Made by a program: the position numbers and the translations under genes. Positions 23,782-32,137 of a stretch of 53,740 nucleotides of DNA are shown one piece after another. Numbering within the stretch: the stretch's first letter is position 1; every line of letters begins with the position of its first letter. Where the stretch lies: positions 1 through 53,740 of the forward strand of contig DATBDE010000140.1 in the NCBI GenBank assembly GCA_036270095.1, written 5' to 3'. The notes below the pieces were generated by a model, which saw nothing but the letters and a program-made list of their open reading frames with translations, had not been told where the DNA came from and made no database searches. Source of the DNA: DATBDE01 sp036270095. GTDB lineage: Bacteria > Actinomycetota > Thermoleophilia > Solirubrobacterales > Solirubrobacteraceae.

Positions 23782-24678
23782 GTGCGGATCGTGTCCCTAG
23801 TGCCCTCGGCCACCGAGCTGCTCTTCGCGCTCGGGCTCGGCGACGAGGTTGTCGCCGTGACCCACGAGTGCGACTACCCGCCCGAGGCTGCCGAGCTCCC
23901 CCACATCACCTACAGCGTGATCCCAGAGGGCCTGTCCTCGGTCGAGATCGATGCTCGGGTGCGCGAGCTCACCGAGGCCGGCGAGCCCATCTACGGCCTA
24001 GACGAGGACCTGCTGGCCGAGCTCGAGCCCGACCTCATCGTCACCCAGGCCCTCTGCGCGGTGTGTGCCGTGTCCTACGAGGACGTGCGTGCGGTCGCGG
24101 AGCGGATCGAGACCCAGCCCAACCTCATCTCGCTCGACCCCCACACGCTCGGCGAGGTCATGGGCGACGTGCGCACGCTGGCCCTGGCCACCGGCCGGCG
24201 CGACGAGGGCGTCGAGCTCGTGGCCCGCTCGGCCGGCCGGATCGACCGCGTGCGGCTGGCCGTGCGCGAGGCCGAGCCGGTGCGCGTCGCCGCGCTCGAA
24301 TGGCTGGACCCGGTGTACGCGGCCGGGCATTGGACGCCGCAGCTCATCGCCTACGCCGGCGGCGAGGACGTGCTCGGCCTGGCCGGCGAGCATTCCGAGC
24401 AGCGCTCGTGGGCCGAGGTCGTGGCCGCCGAGCCCGACGTCGTCGTGGCCATGCCGTGCGGGTACGACGCGGGGCGCTCGTGGGAGGAGGCGCTCGACCA
24501 TCGCGCCGAGCTGCAGCAGGTCGGCGCCCGCGAGGTCGTGGCGGTCGACGCCGCCGCGTATTTCTCGCGCCCCGGCCCACGTCTGATCGACGGCCTCGAG
24601 GTGCTCGCCCACGTCCTGCACCCCGACCTGGTCCCGCCGGGTCCGAGCGAGGCGCTGCCCGTCCCGCTCTCTTCTTGA
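23782..24678 (+). CDS. BtuF-like cobalamin-binding / helical-backbone substrate-binding protein
   Basis: A 298-residue member of the BtuF/FecB-type periplasmic-binding fold: RIVSLVPSATELLFALGLGD, VAVTHECDYPPEA, LDEDLLAELEPDLIVTQ and a C-terminal PRLIDGLEVLAHVLHP. No signal peptide is present, as in the cytosolic cobalamin-binding-protein subgroup, and no ABC permease or ATPase lies nearby. Transport is therefore unlikely; the ligand is unknown. A leaderless -10 stands at 23769. The stop overlaps the TTG of the glycosyltransferase (TTGA). Confidence 0.82.
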   Translation: MRIVSLVPSATELLFALGLGDEVVAVTHECDYPPEAAELPHITYSVIPEGLSSVEIDARVRELTEAGEPIYGLDEDLLAELEPDLIVTQALCAVCAVSYEDVRAVAERIETQPNLISLDPHTLGEVMGDVRTLALATGRRDEGVELVARSAGRIDRVRLAVREAEPVRVAALEWLDPVYAAGHWTPQLIAYAGGEDVLGLAGEHSEQRSWAEVVAAEPDVVVAMPCGYDAGRSWEEALDHRAELQQVGAREVVAVDAAAYFSRPGPRLIDGLEVLAHVLHPDLVPPGPSEALPVPLSS

Positions 24679-25907
24679 ATTCGCGCACCATCCTGTACCT
24701 GCACTCCTCGGCGGGGCGCTACGGGGCCGACCGCCAGCTGGCGCTGATCGCGCGCGGGCTGGACCACGAGCGTTTCCGGCCGCTCGTCGTGCTCCCGCAT
24801 CCCGGCCCGCTCGCCGACGACCTGCGCGACGCCGGCACCGACGTGCTCGTCCACCCGCTGGCGGTCGTGCGGCGGGCGAACGTGCGCGGCGCGGGCGCGC
24901 TGGCGCTCGCGCGCCGGGCCGGGAACGACGCGCGCGCGCTGTCGCGGCTCGTGCGCGAGCGCGACGTCGCGCTGATCCACTCCAACACCTCGGTCGTGCT
25001 CGGCGGGGCGCCGGCAGCGGCGCTGGCCCGCGTGCCCCACGTGTGGCACGTGCGCGAGATCTACGCCGCCTGGCCGCGCGCCTGGGCCCTGCACCGCAGG
25101 GTGCTGCGCACGGCGACGGCGCTGCCGTGCGTGTCGCAGGCGACGGCGGACCCCCTCGGGCGCGGTGCGCGCGTGCGGGTGCTGCACGATGGCCTGCCGC
25201 CGGGAGCGTCGACCCGCCGCGCCCCGCGCGCGGTCGCCCGGGCGGCGCTGGGGCTCCCCGCCGATGCCTTCGTGGCGGCCATCATCGGGCGGATCTCGGC
25301 CTGGAAGGGGCACGACGTGCTCGCGCGGGCACTGGCCGAGCCCGCCCTCGCGGGTCGCGGCGCCATCGGGCTGGTGGCGGGCGACGCCTGGCCGGGCGAG
25401 GAGGCGCGCGAGGGCGAGCTGCGCGCGCTCGGCGAGCACCCGGGCCTGGGCGCGCGGCTGCGCCTCGTCGGCTTTCGCGACGACCTCGAGACGGTGCTCG
25501 GCGCCGCCGACGTCGTGGTCGTGCCCTCGACCGAGCCCGACCCGCTGCCCAACGCCGCGCTCGAGGCTGCCGCGGCGGGCTGCTGCGTGGTCGCCGCCGA
25601 CCACGGCGGGCTGCCCGAGATCGTGCGCGACGGCGAGACCGGTGTGCTCGTGCCACCGGGCGACCCGGCGGCGCTGGCCCGCGCGTTGGGCGCCCTGGCC
25701 GAGGATCCCGCGAGGCGAGCGCGCCTGGGCTCGGCCTCGGCCTACGACGTGCGCGGCCGGTTCAGCGCCGACGCCCTGCTCGAGGGCTTGCAGGAGCTCT
25801 ACGACGAGGTGCTGGCGCCGCGCGGCGAGCGGCTGGCCCGGAGCGTGCTCGGGGCGGACGGCGCGCAGCTCGCGCGCAGCGTGCTCCGCGGAGACCCCAA
25901 CCGATGA
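24675..25907 (+). CDS. Glycosyltransferase, GT4-like (GT-B fold)
   Basis: A 410-residue GT-B enzyme. The N-terminal domain has LYLHSSAGRYGADRQLALIA, which is typical for GT4, and IHSNTSVVLGGA. The C-terminal domain has IIGRISAWKGHDVLARAL, VVVPSTEPDPLPNAALEAAA (the nucleotide-sugar E-x7-E region) and GLPEIVRDGETGVLVPPGD. It probably transfers a hexose to a wall or lipid acceptor. The TTG start is inferred from the TTGA overlap with the preceding stop. Coupled by ATGA to the following hydrolase. Confidence 0.87.
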   Translation: MNSRTILYLHSSAGRYGADRQLALIARGLDHERFRPLVVLPHPGPLADDLRDAGTDVLVHPLAVVRRANVRGAGALALARRAGNDARALSRLVRERDVALIHSNTSVVLGGAPAAALARVPHVWHVREIYAAWPRAWALHRRVLRTATALPCVSQATADPLGRGARVRVLHDGLPPGASTRRAPRAVARAALGLPADAFVAAIIGRISAWKGHDVLARALAEPALAGRGAIGLVAGDAWPGEEAREGELRALGEHPGLGARLRLVGFRDDLETVLGAADVVVVPSTEPDPLPNAALEAAAAGCCVVAADHGGLPEIVRDGETGVLVPPGDPAALARALGALAEDPARRARLGSASAYDVRGRFSADALLEGLQELYDEVLAPRGERLARSVLGADGAQLARSVLRGDPNR

Positions 25908-26748
25908 ATTCCGGCCGCTGGCGCGGTCTCAGGGACATGCTCAGCGTTCATTCCTCCGACACCACGCGCATCGCGTACGCGAAGACCGGATCCGGCCCGG
26001 CGCTCATCCTCGTCGACGGCGCCCTCTGCTACCGCGACTGCCACGGCGGCGGCAAGCTCGCCGCCCTGCTGGCCGATCGCTTCACCGTGTACACCTACGA
26101 CCGGCGCGGCCGCGGCGAGAGCGGCGACACCGCCCCCTACGCGGTGCAGCGCGAAATTGACGATCTCAGTGCCCTGGTCGAGGCCGCCGGCGGCTCCGCG
26201 TCGCTGTACGGGATCTCGTCCGGCGCGGCGGTCGCGCTCGAGGCCGCCAACCGCGTGCCCGGGGTCGACAAGCTCGCGCTCTACGAGCCGCCGTTCATTG
26301 TCGACGACAGCCGCGCCCCGCTCACGCCCGGCATCGTGCCCGAGATCCAGCAGATGGTCGCCGACGGCCGGCGCAGCGCGGCGGTCAAGGCGTTCATGCG
26401 CGAGGTCGGCGTGCCCGGCCTCATGGTCACGGTCATGCCCGCGGTCCCAGGCTGGTCGAAGATGAAGGGCATCGCCCACACCGTCCCGTATGACCTGTCG
26501 ATCGTCGCCGACAACCAGGTCGGGGAGCCGTTGCCGGCCGACCGGTGGACCGGCGTGACATGCCGACCCTGGTCATGGTCGGCGGCAAGAGCCCGGCCTT
26601 CTTCCACACCGGCACGCGCCAGCTCGCCGACCGCCTGCCCGAGGCCGAGCACCGCGTCGTCGACGGCCAGACGCACATGGTCCGGCCTCGGGCGGTCGCG
26701 CCGGTGCTGGCCGCGTTCCTGGGGGCGGAGCAGGGCGTCGTCGCCTGA
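25904..26748 (+). pseudogene. Alpha/beta hydrolase interrupted by a single frameshift
   Basis: The first frame gives a normal hydrolase N-terminus (TRIAYAKTGSGPALILVDGA, YDRRGRGESGDT, the elbow GISSGAA) up to about 26555. From there the meaningful sequence continues one frame over as DMPTLVMVGGKSPAFF, HRVVDGQTHMV and FLGAEQGVVA, ending at 26748. One missing base near GGCGTGACATG explains it. The elbow reads G-I-S-S-G. Either a recent pseudogene or an error in the sequence; flanking coupling (ATGA with the glycosyltransferase, back-to-back stop with rhomboid) looks intact. Confidence 0.75.
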
Positions 26749-26757
26749 TCAGGCGAC
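26740..26757. terminator. 18-base palindrome at a convergent gene end
   Basis: GTCGCCTGATCAGGCGAC is a perfect palindrome that contains the two adjacent stop codons (TGA plus, TGA minus) of the hydrolase and rhomboid genes. It can form a short hairpin on either strand. Terminator activity is inferred. Confidence 0.4.
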
Positions 26758-27570
26758 GGCCAACGCGCCCAGCACCGCCACGGCACTGAGCACGACGCAC
26801 CCCGCCAGCGACAGGGCCAGGGAGCGGAAGCGCGCGCCCAGGTTGATCGCCAGCGCAGCGAGCACGCCCCCGATCAGGCCACCGATGTGGCCGCCGATCG
26901 CGATGCCGGGAACGATGAAGGACAGCCCGAGGTTGAACAAAATCAGGATCCCGATCCCGGACTCGAGGAAGCCGATGCCGCGACGGCGGAACTCGATCAC
27001 GGCCGCGCCCATGAGGCCGAACACCGCGCCGGAGGCCCCGATGGTGACCGTGTTGGGCGAGAGCAGCAACGCGCCGAACGATCCCGCCAACAGCGAGGTG
27101 AAGTAGATGGCGGCAAAGCGGACGTGCCCCAGCGCCGGCTCGAGCAGGCGGCCCAGGTACCAGAGCAGGTACATGTTGAAGGCGATGTGGAGGAAGCCCG
27201 CGTGCAGGAAGCCGCTCGTGATCAGCCGCCAGTACTCGTGGTTGATCGAGATCGACGGGCCGAACAGGGCGCCCTTCTCGACGAACGCCCCGCCGGCCTG
27301 GCCGAAGCCGAGCCCGGCGCCGCCCGCCATCTCGCCTACGAAGGCGACGACGCAAATGGCGATCAGCGCGTAGGTGACGACCGGCTGCTCGGCGCCGCCG
27401 GCGCGCACCGCCGCCGCCGGCACGACCCGCGTGCTCTGCCCCGCGCACTCCGGGCAGCGCATCCCCACGGGGGACGGCGTCATGCAGTCGGGACAGATCG
27501 GCCGCCCGCACGAGGAGCAGGAGACGCCGGTCTCGCGGTTGGGGTGCCGGTAGCAGGTCTGGGTCGCCAC
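26749..27570 (-). CDS. Rhomboid-family intramembrane serine protease with N-terminal zinc finger
   Basis: A 273-residue protein. Residues 1-45 hold a Cys/His cluster (CYRHPNRETGVSCSSCGRPI then CPDC and CPEC), a B-box-like zinc finger common in actinobacterial rhomboids. Six or more membrane helices follow, with the catalytic serine in GASGAVFGLMG and the histidine in GGHIGGLIGG. HIAFNMYLLWYLG is the conserved oxyanion-loop region. Start is GTG 27570, seven bases after a TAGCGT -10 box (27583-27578), so leaderless. Substrate unknown. Confidence 0.93.
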   Translation of the reverse strand: MATQTCYRHPNRETGVSCSSCGRPICPDCMTPSPVGMRCPECAGQSTRVVPAAAVRAGGAEQPVVTYALIAICVVAFVGEMAGGAGLGFGQAGGAFVEKGALFGPSISINHEYWRLITSGFLHAGFLHIAFNMYLLWYLGRLLEPALGHVRFAAIYFTSLLAGSFGALLLSPNTVTIGASGAVFGLMGAAVIEFRRRGIGFLESGIGILILFNLGLSFIVPGIAIGGHIGGLIGGVLAALAINLGARFRSLALSLAGCVVLSAVAVLGALAVA

Positions 27571-27605
27571 GTCGGCGACGCTAGCAGCGGTCGCTAGGCG
27601 TGCGT

Positions 27606-28331
27606 TTAAGCCGTATTGGCCACGATCACCGGCTGCGTGGTCGGCTGCAGGCTCCCGCCGGCCGGCTCCGCGGTCACCAGCACGCGGTCCGCGCCCTTGG
27701 TGCCACCGGGGATCTTCACCGACCCCGAGCGCACGACGAACAGCGCCCGTGTCGGCTGCGGCTTGGCGCCGTCGCGCATGAGCCACACCTGGTAGACGCG
27801 GCCCGGCGGCGGCGAGGGCAAGTTGGCGAGCTGCAGCGAGGCCTGGTCGCCCTCCGTGTGCAGCGAGGCCTGCGCGGAGGGGAAGCTGACCTGGGCGGCC
27901 ACGACGTGCTCGCCGCCACCCGAGCCGGCGTTGCCGATCAGGTAGCCGCCCACGCCGACGGCGATCACCACGGCCGCGAACGCCCCCACCAGCGCCGGGC
28001 GCAACCCGCCGAGAAGCGAACGCGGCCGCCGCTCGCGCTTGCGGGCGGGCGGGCGGTCGGCCTGCACGCCCGCCGCCTGCAGCAGCTCGGCCTCGGAGTC
28101 GACCACGCGCATGATGCGGTCGCGCAGCTCCGTCGGGGGGACCACCGGCGGCGCGGCCAGCGGCAGCGCCTCGACCGCGGGACGCAGCGCCGCGACCTCC
28201 TCGCGGCAGCGCCCGCACGCGGCGAGGTGGCGCTCGAACGCCTGCCGCTCGTCGTCGTCGAGCGCGCCGAGCAGCCACGGCGCGACGTCGTCGCCGTAGC
28301 GCGCGTGGCCGTTCGTCTCGTTCGTCATCAC
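27606..28331 (-). CDS. Anti-sigma factor, RskA/zinc-binding type
   Basis: A 241-residue single-pass membrane protein. The cytosolic N-terminus has the ZAS zinc motif (HLAACGRC, H-x3-C-x2-C) that grips ECF sigma factors, a membrane helix lies near 112-132, and the extracytoplasmic domain reads LANLPSPPPGRVYQVWLM, characteristic of RskA C-domains. It should hold the co-transcribed sigma factor inactive until regulated proteolysis. The start overlaps the sigma gene stop (GTGA). Rhomboid next door is a protease but no direct link is shown. Confidence 0.9.
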   Translation of the reverse strand: MMTNETNGHARYGDDVAPWLLGALDDDERQAFERHLAACGRCREEVAALRPAVEALPLAAPPVVPPTELRDRIMRVVDSEAELLQAAGVQADRPPARKRERRPRSLLGGLRPALVGAFAAVVIAVGVGGYLIGNAGSGGGEHVVAAQVSFPSAQASLHTEGDQASLQLANLPSPPPGRVYQVWLMRDGAKPQPTRALFVVRSGSVKIPGGTKGADRVLVTAEPAGGSLQPTTQPVIVANTA

Positions 28332-28933
28332 ATCGCCCCCTGCGGGGCGAGCTGCCCGCGTAGCTTCTCCAGGCCCAGTCGCATCCGCCCCTTGACCGTC
28401 CCGATCGGGGCGCCCAGCATCTCGGCGATCTCGGAGTGCGTGAACCCGCCGAAGTAGGCGAGCTCGATCACCCGGGACTGCTCCTCGGGAAGCGTGTCGA
28501 GCATGCCGCGGATCGTCTCCGCCTCTTCGCGCCGCGCCGCCTCTACCTCGGTGCGCTCGCGGGCCTCGAACCGCTCCTCGATCCCCTCGTCGCTCGCTCG
28601 CCGGCGTTCGTGCACGACCGACCTACGCAGCGCGTCGATCGCCCGGTTGTGCACGATGCCCAGCACCCACGTCCGCACGCTCCCGCGCGCGCGGTCGTAG
28701 CGACCGCCCGAGCGCCAGATGGAGAGGAACGCCTCCTGGGCCACGTCCTCGGCCAGCGCGCGCTTGCCGCACATGCGGTAGGCGAGCGAGAACGCGGCAC
28801 CGCAGTGGCGCTCGTAGATGGTCTCGAACGCCCGCGCCTGGCCCTTGGCGACGAGCGACATCAGCTCCTCGTCGGCGAGCGACTGCAGGGCAGCAGCGGG
28901 TGACTCGGTCCGCTTGCGACGTTCGAAGGCCAT
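28328..28933 (-). CDS. ECF RNA polymerase sigma factor (SigK-like)
   Basis: A 201-residue ECF sigma factor. Region 2 contains FETIYERHCGAAFSLAYRMC and AEDVAQEAFLSIWR, with the -10 recognition segment VRTWVLGIVHNRAIDALRR. Region 4 has LPEEQSRVIELAYFGGFTHS and EIAEMLGAPIGTVKGRMRLG, the -35-binding helix-turn-helix. The ATG at 28933 fits family length. Coupled to the RskA-type anti-sigma downstream, the standard SigK/RskA layout. Confidence 0.92.
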   Translation of the reverse strand: MAFERRKRTESPAAALQSLADEELMSLVAKGQARAFETIYERHCGAAFSLAYRMCGKRALAEDVAQEAFLSIWRSGGRYDRARGSVRTWVLGIVHNRAIDALRRSVVHERRRASDEGIEERFEARERTEVEAARREEAETIRGMLDTLPEEQSRVIELAYFGGFTHSEIAEMLGAPIGTVKGRMRLGLEKLRGQLAPQGAM

Positions 28934-28971
28934 GGCGCCGTTGGGTACTGCGGGGCCGGCCCGCCGTTGGA

Positions 28972-29331
28972 TCAGTGCCGGCGGATGAGCTTGCGCGCCT
29001 CGCCCGCTGCGTCCCGTACGGTGCGCTCGGCGAGCCCGCGCACGCCCTGGTGCTTGTTGCGTTGGGCGCGCTGTCGGGCGCGCAGGATCACCAGCGCCGT
29101 GCCCGCGGCGGTGCCCACCGCCACCGCGGCCACCGGGCGCACCCAGTTGCGCGGGTCGCGCATGGCCGAAAGCTCCCAGGCCTCGAGCTCGTCCGCGGCC
29201 GCCTCGGTCAGCTCGACCAGCGTGCTCTCCAGGCGGTCGGCGAGCTCCTCCGGCGGCTCGACCGGGGTCAGCGCGCGGCGCAGGAGCACCTCGAAGTCGA
29301 CGGTGTCGCCCTGGGCGTGCTCGCTCATCAC
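28972..29331 (-). CDS. Small single-pass membrane protein paired with an ECF sigma factor
   Basis: A 119-residue protein with an acidic helical N-terminus (FEVLLRRALTPVEPPEELAD, then LESTLVELTEAAADELE), a hydrophobic segment around 66-84 (WVRPVAAVAVGTAAGTALVI), and a basic C-terminal tail. It has no zinc motif. The start overlaps the sigma gene stop (GTGA), the position of an anti-sigma factor, so it is a candidate unconventional regulator of that sigma. Function otherwise unknown. Confidence 0.65.
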   Translation of the reverse strand: MMSEHAQGDTVDFEVLLRRALTPVEPPEELADRLESTLVELTEAAADELEAWELSAMRDPRNWVRPVAAVAVGTAAGTALVILRARQRAQRNKHQGVRGLAERTVRDAAGEARKLIRRH

Positions 29332-29864
29332 GCGGGTGCCTCCTCGGACTTGACGACTTCCTGGAGCTGGCGGATGGCGCGGTGGATGAGCACCTTGGTC
29401 GCCCCGTCGCTGCGGCCCAGCGCCCGGGCGATCTCACGGTTGTCCATGCCCAGCGCAAAGCGCATGATCAACGCCTCCCGGCGGTCGTCGGGCAGCTCGT
29501 CCACGCCGGCCAGGATTCGCTGCAGCTCGTCGCGCCCCTCCACGACCTGGGCGGTGTCGTGCGGCGACGAGATGGGGCCGGCGTCGTCCAACGCGGACGT
29601 CGGCTTGCGCGCGCGATCGCGGTAGTAGTTCGCCGCCAGGTTGTGGGCGATGCGGATGAGCCACGGGCGCAGGGGCCGGCCGGCCGACTCGCGCTGGGCG
29701 CGCTCGAAGTGGCGGTAGGCCTGGAGGAAGGTCTGCTCGGTGAGGTCCTCGGCATCGTGGTGGTTGCCGACGCGGTAGTAGGCGTACGAGTAGACGTCGC
29801 GCAAGTGGGCCCGGTACAGGTCGGAGAAGTCCTTGTCGAGTTGGACCTTTTGCTCGTTGTCCAC
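29328..29864 (-). CDS. ECF RNA polymerase sigma factor
   Basis: A 178-residue sigma factor. Region 2: FSDLYRAHLRDVYSYAYYRV and AEDLTEQTFLQAYRHF, RPWLIRIAHNLAANYYRDR. Region 4: LPDDRREALIMRFALGMDNR and EIARALGRSDGATKVLIHRA. Start GTG 29864, six bases after TAGGGT (29876-29871), so probably leaderless. Forms a two-gene operon with the small membrane protein and is separate from the SigK-like pair. Confidence 0.92.
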   Translation of the reverse strand: MDNEQKVQLDKDFSDLYRAHLRDVYSYAYYRVGNHHDAEDLTEQTFLQAYRHFERAQRESAGRPLRPWLIRIAHNLAANYYRDRARKPTSALDDAGPISSPHDTAQVVEGRDELQRILAGVDELPDDRREALIMRFALGMDNREIARALGRSDGATKVLIHRAIRQLQEVVKSEEAPA

Positions 29865-29894
29865 ATCTGGACCCTACCCCGCTCGACCAATTCC

Positions 29895-31556
29895 CTAGGC
29901 GGCCTTGGCGCCCCGCCGGCGCGGCGACGGCGCGGTCAGCGTGCGCGCCCAACGGTCCGGTTCGACGCGTCCTTCGATCAGCGCGGCCAGCCCGTCGACG
30001 GCCGGCGCGTCGACGCCGGAGCGGCGCATTGCGTCGGAGAGCAGCGGAATGGTGTCCACCGCCTCGACGGCGTGGCCCAGCGACGGGGCGATGTCGCTCG
30101 CGGGCACGCCGGCGCCGAGCAACTCGCCGGCGCGGCGGTCGCGGCTCTGCTCGGCCAGCGCGGTGGCGACGAGGTCGCCGGCGCCGGCCAAGCCGGCGAA
30201 GGTCTCGGGCCGCCCGCCCTGCTGCGCCGCGAACGCCTCGACCTCCGCGAACACCTTGCCGGCCGCGGCGCCCGCGGCGTTGGGGCCGCCGCTCGAGCCG
30301 GCGGCGGCCGCCGCCAGCGCAGCGGCGTTCTTGGCCGCCCCTGCGAGGTCGACGCCGGACACGTCGCTGGTGCGGTGGCAGTCGTAGCCGGCGGCGCGCA
30401 AGACGTCGGCGAGCTGGCTGGCGAAAGCCGCGTCGTGGGCCGCCAGCACCACCGAGGCACCGTGCACGAGCGCGTCGGCGGCCAGCGCGGGGCCGCCCAG
30501 CGAGGCCACCGCCCGCGCGCGCACGCGCTCCGCCACGTACGCGGTGGGCAGCGCGCCGGTGGGCGGGACGACGCCCTTGGCCGCGACGAGCGCGCCGGCC
30601 CGGTCGGGCACGCGGGCGCCGTGCTCGGCCAGCGCGGCGGGAAGGCTGGGCGCGGGGACCGCGAAGCACACGAAGTCGGCGGAGGCGAAGTCGAGGTCGG
30701 CGGCGGTGCGCACGGCGATGCCGTCGGGCAGCACCACGCCGGGCAGGTAGCGCTCGTCGCTGCGGGTGGAGCCCAGCGCAAGCGCCTGGTCGGCGGTGCG
30801 GCAGCCGAGCTCGACCTCGAGGCCGCCGCGGGCGAGCATCGACGCGAGGCTGATCCCGCGTGAGCCGGCCCCGACGACGACCGCGCGGCGCAGCGGCGGT
30901 AGGCCGCCCAGCCACTCCCACTGCAGCATCACGCAGGGCCAGATGCGCTCGGTCACCGCCTGGGCGAGCTGCGGCGAGGGCTCGTCGACGCGCGGGAAGC
31001 GCAGCGCGCGGCCGACGCGAATGCGGACCTTGTGCGGGCGGATGCGCCAGCCCTTGCGCACGGCCTCGGTCCCGATGACCGCGACGGGGACGACCGGCGC
31101 GCCGGTCTCCAGCGCCAGCCGTCCGACCCCCCGCTTGGGGTGGCCGAGCGAGCCCGGGCGCGTGCGCGTGCCCTCGGGGAACATCACGAGCGGGTCGCCG
31201 CGGCTGAGGATGGCCTTGGCCGTCTCGATCATGTCCTGGTCGCCGGCGCCGCGCTTGACCGGGAACGCGCCCAGCGAGCTCAGGAACCAGCCGAAGGCGC
31301 GGTAGCGGAACAGCTCTTGCTTGGCCACGTAGTAGATCGGCCGCCGGGCCAGCATGCCGATGACGAACGGGTCCAGGAACGAGCGGTGATTGGACGCGAA
31401 GATGATCGGCCCCTCCGCCGGCACGTGCTCGCGCCCAACCCGGGAGAGGCGGAAGTAGAGGTGGAAGACCGGCTGCAGGACGGCCCGCGACAGCCAGTAG
31501 ACGATGGGGTTCACGCCCCGCTCGCGGGCGCGCCGGTGCAGCGCCTCCAGGTCCAT
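29895..31556 (-). CDS. Fused 1-acyl-glycerol-3-phosphate acyltransferase and glycerol-3-phosphate dehydrogenase
   Basis: One 553-residue frame. Residues 1 to about 215 are PlsC-like: the acyltransferase block SNHRSFLD (H57, D62), KQELFRYRAFGWFLSSLGAF, and FPEGTRTRPG. Residues about 225-553 are GpsA-like: Rossmann VVVGAGSRGISLASMLA, SVVLAAHD, the catalytic-lysine segment LAGAAKNAAALAAAAAGSSG, and GGRPETFAGLAGAGDL with QSRDRRAGELLG. The protein would make sn-glycerol-3-phosphate from DHAP and acylate phospholipid precursors. No stop, frameshift or Shine-Dalgarno interrupts the junction. The separate genes are standard; the fusion is not. Confidence 0.9.
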   Translation of the reverse strand: MDLEALHRRARERGVNPIVYWLSRAVLQPVFHLYFRLSRVGREHVPAEGPIIFASNHRSFLDPFVIGMLARRPIYYVAKQELFRYRAFGWFLSSLGAFPVKRGAGDQDMIETAKAILSRGDPLVMFPEGTRTRPGSLGHPKRGVGRLALETGAPVVPVAVIGTEAVRKGWRIRPHKVRIRVGRALRFPRVDEPSPQLAQAVTERIWPCVMLQWEWLGGLPPLRRAVVVGAGSRGISLASMLARGGLEVELGCRTADQALALGSTRSDERYLPGVVLPDGIAVRTAADLDFASADFVCFAVPAPSLPAALAEHGARVPDRAGALVAAKGVVPPTGALPTAYVAERVRARAVASLGGPALAADALVHGASVVLAAHDAAFASQLADVLRAAGYDCHRTSDVSGVDLAGAAKNAAALAAAAAGSSGGPNAAGAAAGKVFAEVEAFAAQQGGRPETFAGLAGAGDLVATALAEQSRDRRAGELLGAGVPASDIAPSLGHAVEAVDTIPLLSDAMRRSGVDAPAVDGLAALIEGRVEPDRWARTLTAPSPRRRGAKAA

Positions 31557-31587
31557 GGTGTCGAGTACCCACGCCCGCTCGGCCCGT

Positions 31588-31593
31588 TACAGT
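31588..31593 (+). promoter_or_regulatory. Leaderless-type -10 box
   Basis: TACAGT lies six bases before the ATG at 31600 in the 43-base divergent gap next to the PlsC-GpsA gene. Confidence 0.5.
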
Positions 31594-31599
31594 GCGCAC

Positions 31600-32130
31600 A
31601 TGGCCCTCGAGCTGCCCCGGACGTTGCGCGGCGCACTCGCCGGCGCCGCCGCGGCGGGTGTGTGGGCGGCCCAGCAGCCGCTGGACAAGCGCGTGTTCGG
31701 CGTTCCCAACGACGACGCCCAGCTCCTCGGCACCGCGGTGGTCCGCGGGCGCGCCGAGATCCCGGTCGGGACCGCCATCCACCTGCTCAACGGCGCCGTG
31801 TTCGGCGCCGTGTACGCCAACGTGGCGCCCGCGCTGCCGGTCCCGCCGTGGGCGCGCGGCCCGCTGGCCGGCCTGGCCGAGCACCTCGCGCTCTGGCCGC
31901 TGGCCTCGGTCATCGACCGCGTGCACCCGGCGCGCGACCGCATCCCGCCCATCACCGGCAAGCGGGCGGCGTTCTGGCAGGCCGCGTGGCGGCACCTGCT
32001 CTTCGGCCTCCTGCTCGGCGAGCTCGAGCGCCGGCTCAACGCGCCCGAGCCTGAGGTCCCCTCGCTCGAGGACGTCTTCTCCTCCAACGGGCACGGCTCG
32101 CTCGAGCACGCCACCCCCGCCGTCTCGTAG
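31600..32130 (+). CDS. Hypothetical membrane-associated protein
   Basis: A 176-residue protein with hydrophobic stretches near 10-25 (LAGAAAAGVWAAQQPLDKRV), 65-85 (AIHLLNGAVFGAVYANVAPA), 95-112 and 135-150 (WRHLLFGLLLGELERRL). The pattern suggests three or four weak membrane helices and an acidic C-terminal tail. I cannot name a family. It is leaderless by promoter position and 7 bases upstream of the SDR gene. Confidence 0.6.
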   Translation: MALELPRTLRGALAGAAAAGVWAAQQPLDKRVFGVPNDDAQLLGTAVVRGRAEIPVGTAIHLLNGAVFGAVYANVAPALPVPPWARGPLAGLAEHLALWPLASVIDRVHPARDRIPPITGKRAAFWQAAWRHLLFGLLLGELERRLNAPEPEVPSLEDVFSSNGHGSLEHATPAVS

Positions 32131-32137
32131 CCCGCGT

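Noticed and set aside
26545..26748. Separate 67-residue gene after the frameshifted hydrolase
   Set aside because: Its content is the missing C-terminal third of the hydrolase and it has no independent ribosome-binding site.
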